Origin: Streptomyces sp. NBC_00091
GTDB taxonomy: Bacteria; Actinomycetota; Actinomycetes; Streptomycetales; Streptomycetaceae
DNA length: 64,000 nt
Direction of reading: 5' to 3'
Assembly (NCBI RefSeq): GCF_026343185.1
Contig: NZ_JAPEMA010000001.1
Coordinates: 992,001-1,056,000, forward strand
Shown here: piece by piece, positions 1-9,165 of the stretch
Position numbering within the stretch: position 1 is the stretch's first letter
How the letters are laid out: the number at the start of each line of letters is the position of its first letter
Position numbers and translations under genes: made by a program
Notes under the pieces: generated by a model
The model's database searches: none
The model's input: the letters and a program-made list of their open reading frames with translations, nothing else
Told to the model about the DNA's origin: nothing

Positions 1-2337
1 GCCGAGCGGGAACCCGTGGGCGACGGCCTCCGCGGTCTCGGCGCGGACGTCGGCGATCCGGCCCTCCCCCTCGGCCACGCCGACGGCCAGCCGGTAGAGC
101 GGCAGCCGGTGCTGGGGCTGGGTGTCGTGGGTGCCGAAGTGCGCGTGGGCGGCGGCGAGCTGCTGGGCGGCCTCGGCGAGTTCGCCGCGGGCCAGGGCCA
201 GGTAGGCCAGGCGCGCGGAGGCTGAGCCGCGCGGGGCGGCGCTCTGGCCGACGTGCAGGGTGCGGCGGGCGGCCGCGGCGGCCTCGTCCCAGCGGCCGAG
301 GCTGTACAGGCTCTCCGCCATGTTTCCGCAGACCCAGGCCTCGGTGTCCAGGAGCCGGGACCTGCTGACGAGTTCGACCCCTTGTTCGGCCAGTTCCACG
401 GCTTCGCGGGACCGGCCCATCGATTCGAGTTGAGAGCTGAGGTTGATGTGTGCGCGACCGGCGAGCAGTGTGAGTCCGAGTTCGGTGGCGCGGTCCAGGA
501 CCGCGCGGATCTCGGTGAGGCCCGGTTCTCCGTCACCGGCGTCGCAGAGCAGGCAGCCGAGGGTGATCCGGGCGTTGAGTTCGGTCTCCTCGGCGCCGAC
601 CATGCGGGCGTACTCGACGGCCCGTTCGGCGGCGGCGAGGTTGCCGGGGCCCGGGTTGTGGAGCATGCCCCAGCCCGCGGCCCGGACGAGGACGTCGGCG
701 TGCACCTGGGAGGGGGGCAGGCCCTTGACCAGTTCCTGGGCCCTGGCGATCTCCTCCCAGCCGTCGCCCCGGGCGAGGCTGGCGACCAGCCGGGAGCGCT
801 CGGTCCAGAACCAGGCGGCGCGCAGCGGGTCGTCGCCGTCCTCGTCGAGGATCCGCAGGGCCAGCTTGGTGAGTTTCAGGGCCCGTTCGCGTTCGCCGCC
901 GAACCGGGCGGCGACGGTGGCCTCGGCCAGCAGGTCGAGGCGTTGCAGCGGGGTGGTGGCGGGGTCGCAGCCGCAGGGCGGGTACACGTCGGTGTAGTCG
1001 GCCGGGCGCAGGTCCGCGCGTATCTCGTCGGGGACGCTCTCCCACAGGTCCATGGCCCGTTCCAGCAGGCTGAGCTGCTCGGAGTAGGCGTGCCGGCGGC
1101 GGGCGGTAACGGAGGCGGCGAGGACGGCGGGCAGGGACTTGGCGGGGTCGTTGGCGGCGTACCAGTAGTTGGCCAGCCGGATGACCCGCTCCTCGGCGCG
1201 GACCAGCGATTCGTCGGCCTCCATGGCCTCGGCGTAGCGGCGGTTGACGCGGGCGCGCTCGCCGGGCAGGAGGTCGTCGCTGACGGCCTCGCGGACCAGC
1301 GAGTGGCGGAAGCGGTAGCCGTCGCCGTCGGTGGTGGCGAGGAGGATGTTGGCGCCGACCGCGGCGCGCAGGGCTTCGATCAGTTCGTCCTCGCCGAGCT
1401 GGACCACGGCGCGCAGCAGGGAGTACTCGACGGTGGAGCCGCCCTCGGCGACGATGCGGACCACGCGCTGGGCGGCGTCGGGCAGTACCTCGACGCGGAC
1501 GAGCAGGAGGTCGCGCAGGGATTCGGTGAGCCCGGTGCGGCAGCCGCTCTCCTGGGAGGCGACGAGTTCCTCGACGAAGAAGGCGTTGCCGTCGGAGCGG
1601 TCGAAGACGGAGTCGACGAAGCTCTCGTCGGGCTGCGAGGCGAGGATCCCGGCGAGCTGGCGGCGTACTTCGGCCCGGTTGAAGCGGGGCAGTTCGATCC
1701 GGTGGACGGTGCGGAGCCGGTCGAGTTCGGCGAGCAGCGGGCGCAGCGGGTGACGGCGGTGGATGTCGTCGGCCCGGTAGGTGGCGACGAGGACGAGCCG
1801 GCCCCTGGCGAGGGTGCGGAAGAGGTAGGCGAGCAGGTGCCGGGTGGAGGTGTCCGCCCAGTGCAGGTCTTCCAGGACGAGCACGACGGTGCGGTCGGCG
1901 GCGAGCCGTTCCAGCATCCTGGCGGTCAGTTCGAAGAGCCGGGCGGTGCTCTCCTCGTCGTGGGGGCCCCGGGGGGTCTCGCCGAGTTCGGGGAGGATGC
2001 GGGCGAGTTCGTCCTCCTGCCCGGCGGCCGCGGCGGCCAGTTCGTCGGGGAGCAGGCGCAGGAGGGTGCGCAGGGCGGTCGAGAAGGGGGCGAAGGGAAG
2101 TCCCTCCGCCCCTATCTCCACACAGCCTCCGACCGCCACCACGGCTCCGCGGCGGGCGGCCTCCGTGAGGAACTCCTCGGTCAGGCGGGTCTTGCCGACT
2201 CCGGCCTCTCCCCCGATGAGCAGGGCCTGCGGCTCCTGCTCCGCGGCGCGGGTCAGGGCGTCCACGAGTGCGGCCAGTTCGTCGGCTCGGCCGACGAACA
2301 CCGGGCTGACAGATCTGGTCTCCACGCCGCCGAGCAT
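1..2337 (-). CDS. LuxR-family LAL-type regulator with AAA ATPase domain (3' end outside window)
   Basis: About 779 N-terminal residues are visible and the frame runs off the left edge. An N-terminal FVGRADEL-type box is followed by a Walker A motif GGEAGVGKTRL (around 2185-2217) and a Walker B-like LVLEDLHWAD (around 1855-1890). After these comes a long alpha-helical, Ala/Arg/Leu-rich region typical of MalT/LAL regulators. The C-terminal LuxR helix-turn-helix expected for the family would lie beyond position 1, so DNA binding is inferred. The start is uncertain: ATG at 2337 lacks a clear ribosome site, and in-frame GTG 2388 and ATG 2385 lie just after an in-frame TGA. Large LAL proteins commonly act as pathway activators in actinomycetes; the target is unknown. 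Confidence 0.85.
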   Translation of the reverse strand, partial: MLGGVETRSVSPVFVGRADELAALVDALTRAAEQEPQALLIGGEAGVGKTRLTEEFLTEAARRGAVVAVGGCVEIGAEGLPFAPFSTALRTLLRLLPDELAAAAAGQEDELARILPELGETPRGPHDEESTARLFELTARMLERLAADRTVVLVLEDLHWADTSTRHLLAYLFRTLARGRLVLVATYRADDIHRRHPLRPLLAELDRLRTVHRIELPRFNRAEVRRQLAGILASQPDESFVDSVFDRSDGNAFFVEELVASQESGCRTGLTESLRDLLLVRVEVLPDAAQRVVRIVAEGGSTVEYSLLRAVVQLGEDELIEALRAAVGANILLATTDGDGYRFRHSLVREAVSDDLLPGERARVNRRYAEAMEADESLVRAEERVIRLANYWYAANDPAKSLPAVLAASVTARRRHAYSEQLSLLERAMDLWESVPDEIRADLRPADYTDVYPPCGCDPATTPLQRLDLLAEATVAARFGGERERALKLTKLALRILDEDGDDPLRAAWFWTERSRLVASLARGDGWEEIARAQELVKGLPPSQVHADVLVRAAGWGMLHNPGPGNLAAAERAVEYARMVGAEETELNARITLGCLLCDAGDGEPGLTEIRAVLDRATELGLTLLAGRAHINLSSQLESMGRSREAVELAEQGVELVSRSRLLDTEAWVCGNMAESLYSLGRWDEAAAAARRTLHVGQSAAPRGSASARLAYLALARGELAEAAQQLAAAHAHFGTHDTQPQHRLPLYRLAVGVAEGEGRIADVRAETAEAVAHGFPLG

Positions 2338-2417
2338 CGCACAGAGGTGCGGGGCACCGGCACTCGTTATCGGTGCGCTTCTCATCACGTGTCAGTTCAC
2401 GTGGCCGGCGACGCGGG

Positions 2418-2585
2418 TTACGCGGCGCGGGTGAAGAGGCCGCGGTGCCCTCTCACCGACCTTTCGGATTCCTGGCCGCGAGAGGAGGCGCGGTACGCCT
2501 TCTTGGCCTCCTGGACGATCCGGTACTCGTTGGCCTCGCGGATGAGGTCGGCGCGGCGGGCGGTGGCGATCTCGTACTCGAACAT
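2418..2585 (-). CDS. 55-aa conserved-looking small protein
   Basis: ATG at 2585 is preceded by GGGAG at a spacing of 5 bases. The product begins MFEYEIATARRADLIREAN and ends with a basic tail (LFTRAA). It is helical, highly charged (Glu/Arg/Lys) and has no Cys, signal peptide or membrane segment. Proteins with this kind of start recur in Streptomyces genomes as far as I recall, but no function is known to me. It lies on the same strand just upstream of the LAL regulator gene (stop at 2418, 30-80 bases before the regulator start), so the two may be co-transcribed. Confidence 0.7.
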   Translation of the reverse strand: MFEYEIATARRADLIREANEYRIVQEAKKAYRASSRGQESERSVRGHRGLFTRAA

Positions 2586-2698
2586 CTCGTACTCCCTGGT
2601 TGCTCTTCTCGGGCACCTCGTTCGGTGTGATCCAAGATTCGCTTCCCAGAGGGGTGCGGCACATGGGGCTGATGCCGCATCTCTGCGGTGCCGGGGTC

Positions 2699-2745
2699 CT
2701 TAGGCCGGGGCCCGGGGGCCCTGAGGCGGACTAGGGCGGCCTAAG
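2699..2745. terminator. inverted repeat, possible terminator or operator
   Basis: A perfect 9-base inverted repeat (CTTAGGCCG at 2699-2707, CGGCCTAAG at 2737-2745) encloses a second G/C-rich self-complementary stretch. It lies between the membrane protein gene (stop at 2775) and the 55-aa gene (start 2585), both on the minus strand. It could terminate the former or regulate the latter. Confidence 0.4.
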
Positions 2746-2774
2746 ACCGGGCGGGAGATCGCGTAAGGCGGTGC

Positions 2775-3359
2775 CTACTGGGCGGCCGTGGGGAGGGGGA
2801 AGAGGAGGTCGAAGTACATGAGGCCGAAGAGCAGGACACCGAGGAGGCCGAGGGCGACGGCGGCCCAGGAGACGGACCGGACCCAGACCGGAAGGACCCG
2901 GCCGGGGGCGCCGAAGGCGGGGCGGGCGAGGACGAAGACGGCGAGGAGGAGGGCGAGGGTGGACAGGACACCGTTGACGAGGGCGGTCGTGTGCCAGGCG
3001 TCGCCGTACAGGGCGGCGATCTTCTCCTTGGCGGTGCTGGCGTTGACCGATTCGATCTGGCCGATGAGCGTCTGGCGCTCGGCGGCGACGCGGGACACCC
3101 AGCTGCCGCTGAGGGCGACGAGCCCCAGGCCCGCGGCGACGACGGCGGATGCGGCGGCCCCGACGCCGGTGCTCTGCTCGGGGGCGTCCTCGTCGGCGTA
3201 CTCGTCGGCGTCGTCGGCGTCCTCGGCGAGCTCCTCGCCGGATTCGCCCGGCTCTTCGGTCACGTCGGTGGGCTCGGCGGCGGCCGCCTTGTCCTCGGCG
3301 GCGTCCTCGGCGGCGTCCGCGTCGGGGGCGGTCGGGGCGAGGGTCTTCGTGGTGTCCAT
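2775..3359 (-). CDS. membrane protein with acidic N-terminal tail
   Basis: 194 aa from ATG 3359. Residues 1-75 are unusually rich in Asp/Glu/Ala (many EDAAED/ADEYADED-like runs). Three hydrophobic segments follow (near residues 78-98, 132-152 and 163-185). Between the first and second lies a soluble loop with AERQTLIGQIESVNAS. No enzymatic motif is visible. There is no good Shine-Dalgarno before ATG 3359, so translation may be leaderless; a longer frame to 3485 exists but is compositionally unlike the protein. Function unknown. Confidence 0.7.
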   Translation of the reverse strand: MDTTKTLAPTAPDADAAEDAAEDKAAAAEPTDVTEEPGESGEELAEDADDADEYADEDAPEQSTGVGAAASAVVAAGLGLVALSGSWVSRVAAERQTLIGQIESVNASTAKEKIAALYGDAWHTTALVNGVLSTLALLLAVFVLARPAFGAPGRVLPVWVRSVSWAAVALGLLGVLLFGLMYFDLLFPLPTAAQ

Positions 3360-3460
3360 GACGCGCACCGTAGGCGGCGTTTCTGAGAGGTTCCTGAGAG
3401 CCCGGCGGGCTTCGGGCCCGGTGGGCCGCAGGTCCGGGGCGGGGCCTGCGGCCGTGGCGG

Positions 3461-4015
3461 CTACGCCGGGCGGGCGGTGGCCCATTCGTGGGCGAGTACG
3501 GCCCAGACCTCGGTGTCCTGGCGGACGCCGCGGTGGAGGTGGTTCTGCCGCAGGACGCCTTCACGGGTCAGGCCGAGCCGCTCGGCGACGGCGATGCTCT
3601 TCTTGTTGCCGGAGGCCACGTGCCACTCCACGCGGTGCATGCCGCGCTGCTGGAAGGCCCAGTCGATCAGGACCCGGCAGGCCTTGGTGATCAGGCCCCG
3701 GCCGGCCGCGGTGGGCTCCAGCCAGCAGCCGACCTCGCAGTTGCCGCGGGCGGCGTCGAAGTTCGGGAAGAGGACCCCGCCGACCAGCGTGCCGTCGACC
3801 CGGATGCCGTAGAGGCGGGCGCCGTCCTTGGCGGCCTTCTCCGCGTTCGAGCCGAGCAGGAGCCGCGCCGACTCGAGGTCGGTGGCGCGGTCGGGGAAGC
3901 CCACGAACTGGCCGATGAACTCACGGCCGCGGTCCATGTGCGCGAGGAACTCCTCGGCGTGCCACACCTCCAGCGGGAACAGCTGGGCGTCCTCGGCCAG
4001 GTCTATCGCGAACAT
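3461..4015 (-). CDS. GNAT N-acetyltransferase, RimJ/RimL type
   Basis: 184 aa, a normal length for the RimL-like ribosomal-protein/small-molecule acetyltransferases. Visible motifs: the central beta strand GCWLEPTAAGRGLITKACR (acetyl-CoA pyrophosphate loop), HRVEWHVASGNKKSIAVAERLGL, and REGVLRQNHLHRG near the C-terminus. ATG 4015 has AAGGAAG at proper spacing. It lies directly downstream of the MMPL transporter gene on the same strand (27 bases), so co-transcription is likely. The substrate cannot be told from sequence. Confidence 0.9.
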   Translation of the reverse strand: MFAIDLAEDAQLFPLEVWHAEEFLAHMDRGREFIGQFVGFPDRATDLESARLLLGSNAEKAAKDGARLYGIRVDGTLVGGVLFPNFDAARGNCEVGCWLEPTAAGRGLITKACRVLIDWAFQQRGMHRVEWHVASGNKKSIAVAERLGLTREGVLRQNHLHRGVRQDTEVWAVLAHEWATARPA

Positions 4016-4042
4016 GCGTGCTTCCTTACGGCTCGTAACCGG

Positions 4043-6277
4043 TCAGCGGGGCAGGCGGGCCGGCTCCGCGTGGTCCGCGTCCGGCCGCTGCGACGGAAGT
4101 GTCGCACGGGGAGCACTGCGTTCCGGTGGCTCGATGCTGATCCGGGGCAGCCGCCGGTCCAGCCAGGCGGGGATCCACCAGTTGGCGCCGCCGAGCATGT
4201 GCATGAGGGCGGGGACGAGCAGGGTGCGCAGGACGAAGGCGTCGAGCGCGACGGCGGCGGCGAGCGCGATGCCGAACATCGCGATGAGCCGGTCGCCGCT
4301 GAGCACGAAGGCCAGGAAGACGGAGATCATGATGACGGCCGCCGAGTTGATCACCCGGCTGGTCTCGGCGAGGCCCACCCGGACGGCCCGCCTGTTGTCA
4401 CCGGTCTCCAGCCACTCCTCGTACATCCGGCTGACCAGGAAGACCTGGTAGTCCATGGACAGTCCGAAGAGCACCGACACCATGATCACCGGCAGGAAGG
4501 GCTCGATCGGTCCGGCGCTGCCCAGGCCCAGCAGCTCGCTCCCCCAGCCCCACTGGAAGATCACGACGACGACGCCGAAGGAGGAGGCGACGGCGGCGAC
4601 GTTCATGGCGGCGGCCTTGAGCGGGATGCCTATGGACCGGAAGGCCAGCAGCAGGAGGACGCAGCCGAGGGCGATGACCACCCCGACGAAGAGCGGGAGC
4701 TTCCCGACGATCACCTCGGCGAAGTCGTCGTAGCCGGCCGTCACCCCGCCGACGTGGACGTCCATCGAGCTGCCGTGGCCGGCGCGCGGGATGACGTCCC
4801 GGCGCAGGGTGTCGACCAGCTCGCTCGTGGCCCGGGACTGCGGGGCGAAGTCCGGTACGACCGTCAGGACGGCGGTGTCCCCGCTGCGGTTGAAGACGGC
4901 CGGGCCGGCGGAGGTGACGCCCTCGGTGGTGCGCAGTGCCTCGGTCAGCCGGTCGACGGCGACGCGGTCCGCGGCTCCGTCGAGGCGGGCGACGACGGTC
5001 AGCGGGCCGTTCGCGCCCGGCCCGAATCCGTCGGCCAGCAGGTCGTAGGCCTTGCGGGTGGTGGAGGTGGCCGGGTTGTTGCCCTGGTCGGAGGTGCCGA
5101 GGTGGAGGGAGAGGGTCGGCAGCGCCAGCACCACCATGACCAGGGCGGCGACCAGGCCGAGCAGTTTGGGGCGGCGCTCCACGAAGGCCGACCAGCGGGC
5201 GGCGAACCCGGTGGGCGGCTGGGGCCGGGGGCCCTCGGCGGCGAGCTTGCGCCGTTCGCGGCGCGAGAGGGCCCGCATGCCGATGTAGGAGAGGAGGGCG
5301 GGCAGCAGGGTGACGGAGGCGGCCACGGTCAGGACCACGGTGAGGGAGGCGGCTATCGCGACCCCGTTGAGGAAGTTCAGCCGCAGCACGAGCATGCCGA
5401 GCAGCGCGATGCAGACGGTGGCCCCGGCGAAGACGACGGCCCGGCCGGTGGTGGCGACGGCGCTCGCGGCGGCCTCTTCGACCGTCAGCCCGCGCGCCAG
5501 GCCCTTGCGGTGGCGGGTGACGATGAACAGGGCGTAGTCGATGCCGACGCCGAGGCCCACGAGGGTGCCCAGCATCGGGGCGAAGTCGGCGACGGGCATG
5601 GCGTGCCCGAGGAGGGTGATGCCGAAATAGGCGCTGCCGACGCTGACGAGGGCGGTCGCGATGGGCAGCAGGCTCGCGGCGAGCGAACCGAAGGCGAGGA
5701 AGAGGACCACGGCGGCGATGGCGACGCCGATGACCTCGGCGAGGTGGGCGCCGGGTGCCTCGGTCAGGCCGATGGCGCGGCCGCCGAGTTCGACCTGGAG
5801 GCCGTCGGCCTCGGTGGCGGGGTTCTTCGCGGCGTCCACGACGGCCTTGGCCTGGGCCTTGGGTACGGAGTCGGCCTGCCGGTCGAAGGTCACCACGGCA
5901 TAGGCGGTGCGTCCGTCGGGGCTGATCTGGGCGGCGCTCGCGGGGGCCGGTCCGTAGGGGCTCGCGACCGAGGTGACGCCGGGGAGGGCCGCGACGGCGT
6001 CCAGGGCCCGGGTCATGCGCTGTTCGATGTCGGGGGTCCGGGCCGTCCGGTGGTCCGGGGCCCGCCACACGATGGTGTCGGTGTCGCCGCCCTGGCCGTG
6101 GAATCCCTCGCGCAGGAGGGCGTGGGCCTTGGCGGACTCCGTGCCGGGGACCTCGTAATCGTTGGAGAACGCGCTCCCGGCGGCTCCGGCCGCCGCGGCG
6201 GTCCCGCCGAGGGCGAGCAGCCAGATCAGGACGGTGACCAGTCGGTGCCGGAGGCACCACCGTGCGATTGCTGCCAA
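4043..6277 (-). CDS. MMPL/RND-family membrane transporter
   Basis: 744 aa with the duplicated RND layout: one transmembrane helix at the N-terminus, an extracytoplasmic domain, a cluster of about five helices containing GIDYALFIVTRHR, then a second extracytoplasmic domain and a second helix cluster with MDYQVFLVSRMYEEW. These paired Asp-Tyr motifs in the helix-4 position mark the proton-relay region of MMPL proteins. The start is a TTG at 6277 with a good GGGAG ribosome site; no in-frame ATG or GTG fits better. Such proteins export lipids, pigments or drugs in actinomycetes; the substrate is not evident. Confidence 0.92.
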   Translation of the reverse strand: MAAIARWCLRHRLVTVLIWLLALGGTAAAAGAAGSAFSNDYEVPGTESAKAHALLREGFHGQGGDTDTIVWRAPDHRTARTPDIEQRMTRALDAVAALPGVTSVASPYGPAPASAAQISPDGRTAYAVVTFDRQADSVPKAQAKAVVDAAKNPATEADGLQVELGGRAIGLTEAPGAHLAEVIGVAIAAVVLFLAFGSLAASLLPIATALVSVGSAYFGITLLGHAMPVADFAPMLGTLVGLGVGIDYALFIVTRHRKGLARGLTVEEAAASAVATTGRAVVFAGATVCIALLGMLVLRLNFLNGVAIAASLTVVLTVAASVTLLPALLSYIGMRALSRRERRKLAAEGPRPQPPTGFAARWSAFVERRPKLLGLVAALVMVVLALPTLSLHLGTSDQGNNPATSTTRKAYDLLADGFGPGANGPLTVVARLDGAADRVAVDRLTEALRTTEGVTSAGPAVFNRSGDTAVLTVVPDFAPQSRATSELVDTLRRDVIPRAGHGSSMDVHVGGVTAGYDDFAEVIVGKLPLFVGVVIALGCVLLLLAFRSIGIPLKAAAMNVAAVASSFGVVVVIFQWGWGSELLGLGSAGPIEPFLPVIMVSVLFGLSMDYQVFLVSRMYEEWLETGDNRRAVRVGLAETSRVINSAAVIMISVFLAFVLSGDRLIAMFGIALAAAVALDAFVLRTLLVPALMHMLGGANWWIPAWLDRRLPRISIEPPERSAPRATLPSQRPDADHAEPARLPR

Positions 6278-6489
6278 CGGACGTGCTCCCTGGTGGTTCG
6301 GATCTTCACCGGGAGGCAGCCCGACGCAAAGAACGCTTGAACTCGTGTACGTGTGAACTTGTGAAGGTCCGGCCGCGCAGTGCGGGCCTGGGCGGTCTAC
6401 ACCTCGATTGACACGATCTCAGCGTTTAGTGATCGTTGGCCCGTTTCGTGTGCATCGTCACAGGCCTGTGCCGAGGTGCGGGACCTAGG

Positions 6490-6882
6490 TCAGTGCGGGC
6501 CCGGGCCGGACGGCTCGTCGGCCCGGTAGCCCGGGACCGAGGGCCACCGGACGGTGAGGACCACCGTGTCCTCCTCCGCGTACCAGGAGTGGTCGACCCC
6601 GCGCCCCCAGACCACGTAGTCGCCCTGTTCGGCGAGGACGACGGTGCGGCCGGGGAACTCCAGCCGGAACCGGCCGCTGATCAGCACCTGGAGCGCGGTG
6701 CGCCGCTCACCGGTCACCCACCGGTCGCGTTCCTCCCCCTTGGGGTGGACCCCCCACTTGATCTCGACGTCCTCGCTGTGGCGGGGATCGCCGGGACTCT
6801 TGAAGTGGCCGAGGAGCCAGCCCCGGTCGACGGCGGCGTCGGGGGTGGCCTTGCCGGTGTAGATGGCGGAGTCGTCGTTCAC
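6490..6882 (-). CDS. cupin-fold small protein
   Basis: 130 aa with a single cupin-like beta barrel: residues 62-115 contain RTALQVLISGRFRLEFPG, a G-D-Y-V-V-W turn and VDHSW followed by a Glu/Asp-rich strand. The start is GTG 6882 with weak ribosome-site evidence. It is divergent from the acetyltransferase at 6937. Metal ligands typical of enzymatic cupins are not complete, so a binding role is as likely as catalysis. Confidence 0.75.
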   Translation of the reverse strand: MNDDSAIYTGKATPDAAVDRGWLLGHFKSPGDPRHSEDVEIKWGVHPKGEERDRWVTGERRTALQVLISGRFRLEFPGRTVVLAEQGDYVVWGRGVDHSWYAEEDTVVLTVRWPSVPGYRADEPSGPGPH

Positions 6883-6936
6883 GGGGTGAGGCTAATGCAC
6901 TTGTATGCCCGGGCGGGCGCCTGGTGAGCTGACCCG

Positions 6937-7776
6937 ATGACGATGGATCGTGAAGAACTTCTGAAGGTGCGCGACCGCTACGACCGGGAGATGCGGCGCG
7001 ACGCGCAGCCCGATGCGGCGGAGGCGCGGGTGGAGCGGGTGGGCGCGGTCGTACGGCAGACCGTGCCCGGGCTCGGCTGGAACGGCGTGCTGTGGTCGGA
7101 CCTCGACGAGGAGACGGCCGACGCGGAGATCGCGGCGCAGGTGGCGCACTTCGGCGCCCGCGGGGCCGGCGGGGCGGATGGGGCGGATGGGGTGGAGTTC
7201 GAGTGGAAGCTGTACTCCCACGACCGCCCGGCGGACCTCGGGGACCGGCTGCGCGCGGCGGGGTTCGTGCCGGAGCCGGCGGAGACGCTGCTGGTGGCAC
7301 GGACGGCCGACCTCGCCGCGCTGCCGGTGGAGCCGCCGGAGGGGATCACCCTGCGGGTGGTGACGGACGAGGCCGGGGTCGACCTGATGATGGAGGTCCA
7401 CCACCGGGCCTTCGGCACCGAGCGGCCGCGGATCCGGGCGCAGATGCTCAGCCTGCTGCGGGAGGAGCCGGAGACCATCGAGGCGGTGGTGGCGATGGCC
7501 GGGGAGGTTCCGGTGAGCGCGGCCCGGATGGAGATGCGGCCGGGCAGCGCCTTCGCGGGACTGTGGGGCGGCGGCACCGCCCCGCAGTGGCGCGGCCGGG
7601 GCGTCTACCGCCTGCTGGTGGCCCACCGCGCCCGCGTGGCGGCGGCGCGCGGCATCCCGTACCTCCAGGTCGACGCCTCCGACGACAGCCGCCCCATCCT
7701 GGAGCGCCTGGGTTTCGGTGTGCTGGGGGTGACGGTCCCGTACGTGTGGCAGGGCCGGGACGCGTCCGCGCGGTAG
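6937..7776 (+). CDS. GNAT family N-acetyltransferase
   Basis: 279 aa. The C-terminal half (about 125-275) carries a canonical GNAT core: LRVVTDEAGVDLMMEVHH, then GGGTAPQWRGRGVYRLLVAHRARV, which is the Q/RxxGxG/A acetyl-CoA loop, and YLQVDASDDSRPILERLGF. The N-terminal 120 residues are an acidic helical domain and probably a degenerate GNAT half. It stands between divergent or differently regulated genes, so no pathway can be inferred. Confidence 0.88.
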   Translation: MTMDREELLKVRDRYDREMRRDAQPDAAEARVERVGAVVRQTVPGLGWNGVLWSDLDEETADAEIAAQVAHFGARGAGGADGADGVEFEWKLYSHDRPADLGDRLRAAGFVPEPAETLLVARTADLAALPVEPPEGITLRVVTDEAGVDLMMEVHHRAFGTERPRIRAQMLSLLREEPETIEAVVAMAGEVPVSAARMEMRPGSAFAGLWGGGTAPQWRGRGVYRLLVAHRARVAAARGIPYLQVDASDDSRPILERLGFGVLGVTVPYVWQGRDASAR

Positions 7777-7860
7777 GCCGGGGCCCTTCGGGCGGCGCGC
7801 GGGTTGCCGGCGGGGCCGGACGGTTCCACGACTCGGGGGCGGCGGGGCATGATCGGCGGC

Positions 7861-8370
7861 ATGGACATCTCGGAACGCGTCGGGCCGCCCCTGGCCGGCG
7901 GTGAACGCGAAACCCTCCGCGCCTACCTCGACTACCACCGGGCCACCCTCGCCTGGAAGTGCGAGGGCCTCACCGACGAGGAGCTGCGGCGCCCGGCCTC
8001 ACCGCCCTCCGCCCTGTCCCTGCTGGGACTGGTCCGGCACATGGCCGAGGTGGAGCGGCACTGGTTCCGCCGCACGCTCGGCGGCGCGGACGTACCGCAC
8101 CTGTGGTCCGACGAGCACGACTTCCAGGCCGCGTACGACGCCTCCCGCGCCACCCGCGCCGAGGCGTTCGCCGCCTGGGAGGCGGAGGTCGGGCACTCCC
8201 GCGCCGTCGAGGCCGCCGCCGGCTCCCTCGAGGTGACGGCGTACGTCGCCAAGTGGGAGGCGGAGGCCTCGCTGCGCATGCTGATGCTCCACATGATCCA
8301 CGAGTACGCCCGCCACAACGGCCACGCCGACTTCCTCCGCGAGGCCATCGACGGCACGGTCGGCGCCTAG
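7861..8370 (+). CDS. DinB-like/DUF664 protein
   Basis: 169 aa from ATG 7861; ATG 7849 is an in-frame alternative. It is a four-helix-bundle protein of the DinB superfamily with GLVRHMAEVERHWF in the first half and MIHEYARHNGHADFLREAIDG at the C-terminus. The spaced His residues match the family's metal site. Relatives include mycothiol- and bacillithiol-dependent transferases, but no substrate is implied here. Its stop overlaps by four bases the stop of the convergent reductase gene. Confidence 0.88.
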   Translation: MDISERVGPPLAGGERETLRAYLDYHRATLAWKCEGLTDEELRRPASPPSALSLLGLVRHMAEVERHWFRRTLGGADVPHLWSDEHDFQAAYDASRATRAEAFAAWEAEVGHSRAVEAAAGSLEVTAYVAKWEAEASLRMLMLHMIHEYARHNGHADFLREAIDGTVGA

Positions 8371-9101
8371 ACCGCGCGCCAGTAGCCCAGCCCGTTCACG
8401 CGCTGCTTGGGCAGGCCCAGGTCCTTCCTGAGGTACGCCGTCAGGTTCCGGGTGGTGGCCGTGTCGCAGGCCAGCCAGACGTACGCGGAGGCGGGGTCCG
8501 GGCCGAGCAGCTCCGGCAGTTCGGCCCGGACCCGCTCGGCCAGCGCCGCCCCGCCCCGGGCCACCCGCCGGATGTCGTGCCGGGCCGCGTCGGCGCGTAC
8601 GGGCAGCCGCGCGTCGTCGGCGTGCTGGGTCTCGAACCAGATGGTGGCCGGGGTCCGCGGGTACGCGTCCAGCAGGGAGTTGATGGCCGGCAGGGAGGCC
8701 GGGTCGCCGATCACCAGCAGCCGCTCCGGTTCCGGGTCCGGCGCCGCGAAGCCGGTGCCCTGGACGGTGGCCTCCAGGGTGTCCCCCGGCCGGGCCCCGC
8801 GCGCCCACCGGCTGGCCAGCCCGTCGTGCAGGGCGAACTCGAAGGCGAAGGTCCCTGCGGCCGGATCGGGGTCCACCAGCGTGTAGGCCCGCTGGTGCGG
8901 ACGGCTCCCGCCCTCGAACCAGACCCGGACCCACATGGTCGGGTGCAGGGAGTCGCCGGCGGCCGCCAGCAGCCCGCCGTCGCCGAAGCGGACCCTGCGG
9001 TAGTGCTCGGTGACCTCTTCCACCCCGGTGACCGTGAACGTGAAGTCCTTGCCCCGAAGCAGCTTGAGGACCACGCCCTCCCAGCCCTTGCCGACCGCCA
9101 T
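8367..9101 (-). CDS. siderophore-interacting FAD-binding protein (ferric-siderophore reductase family)
   Basis: 244 aa from ATG 9101 (ribosome site in GGGGAGAAGGGGCGG). The N-terminal FAD-binding beta barrel contains the RAYTL signature (HQRAYTLVDPD, around residue 80). The C-terminal SIP domain contains RLLVIGDPASLPAI and YVWLACDTATTRNLTAYLRKD. Family members reduce ferric siderophores in the cytosol to release iron. The gene starts 41 bases from an iron box shared with the divergent acylase gene, so iron-dependent repression by a DmdR/IdeR-type regulator is strongly suggested. Confidence 0.93.
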   Translation of the reverse strand: MAVGKGWEGVVLKLLRGKDFTFTVTGVEEVTEHYRRVRFGDGGLLAAAGDSLHPTMWVRVWFEGGSRPHQRAYTLVDPDPAAGTFAFEFALHDGLASRWARGARPGDTLEATVQGTGFAAPDPEPERLLVIGDPASLPAINSLLDAYPRTPATIWFETQHADDARLPVRADAARHDIRRVARGGAALAERVRAELPELLGPDPASAYVWLACDTATTRNLTAYLRKDLGLPKQRVNGLGYWRAV

Positions 9102-9141
9102 GTCCGCCCCTTCTCCCCGACACTCACCAACACCCCTATAG

Positions 9142-9160
9142 TTAGGGCAGCCTAACCTAA
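9142..9160. promoter_or_regulatory. iron box (DmdR/IdeR operator) in divergent promoter
   Basis: TTAGGGCAGCCTAACCTAA matches the classic 19-base actinomycete iron box TTAGGTTAGGCTAACCTAA at 16 of 19 positions. It lies between the reductase gene (start 9101) and the acylase gene (start 9166). An iron-loaded repressor bound here would block both promoters. Confidence 0.88.
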
Positions 9161-9165
9161 GATGC

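Noticed and set aside
253..2703. Long open frame on the plus strand (816 codons)
   Set aside because: Antisense to the LAL regulator. High G+C keeps the opposite frame open; the product is Gly/Ala/Val/Glu-rich with no domain.
3488..6340. 950-codon plus-strand frame
   Set aside because: Mirror of the acetyltransferase and MMPL genes; composition is typical of an antisense shadow.
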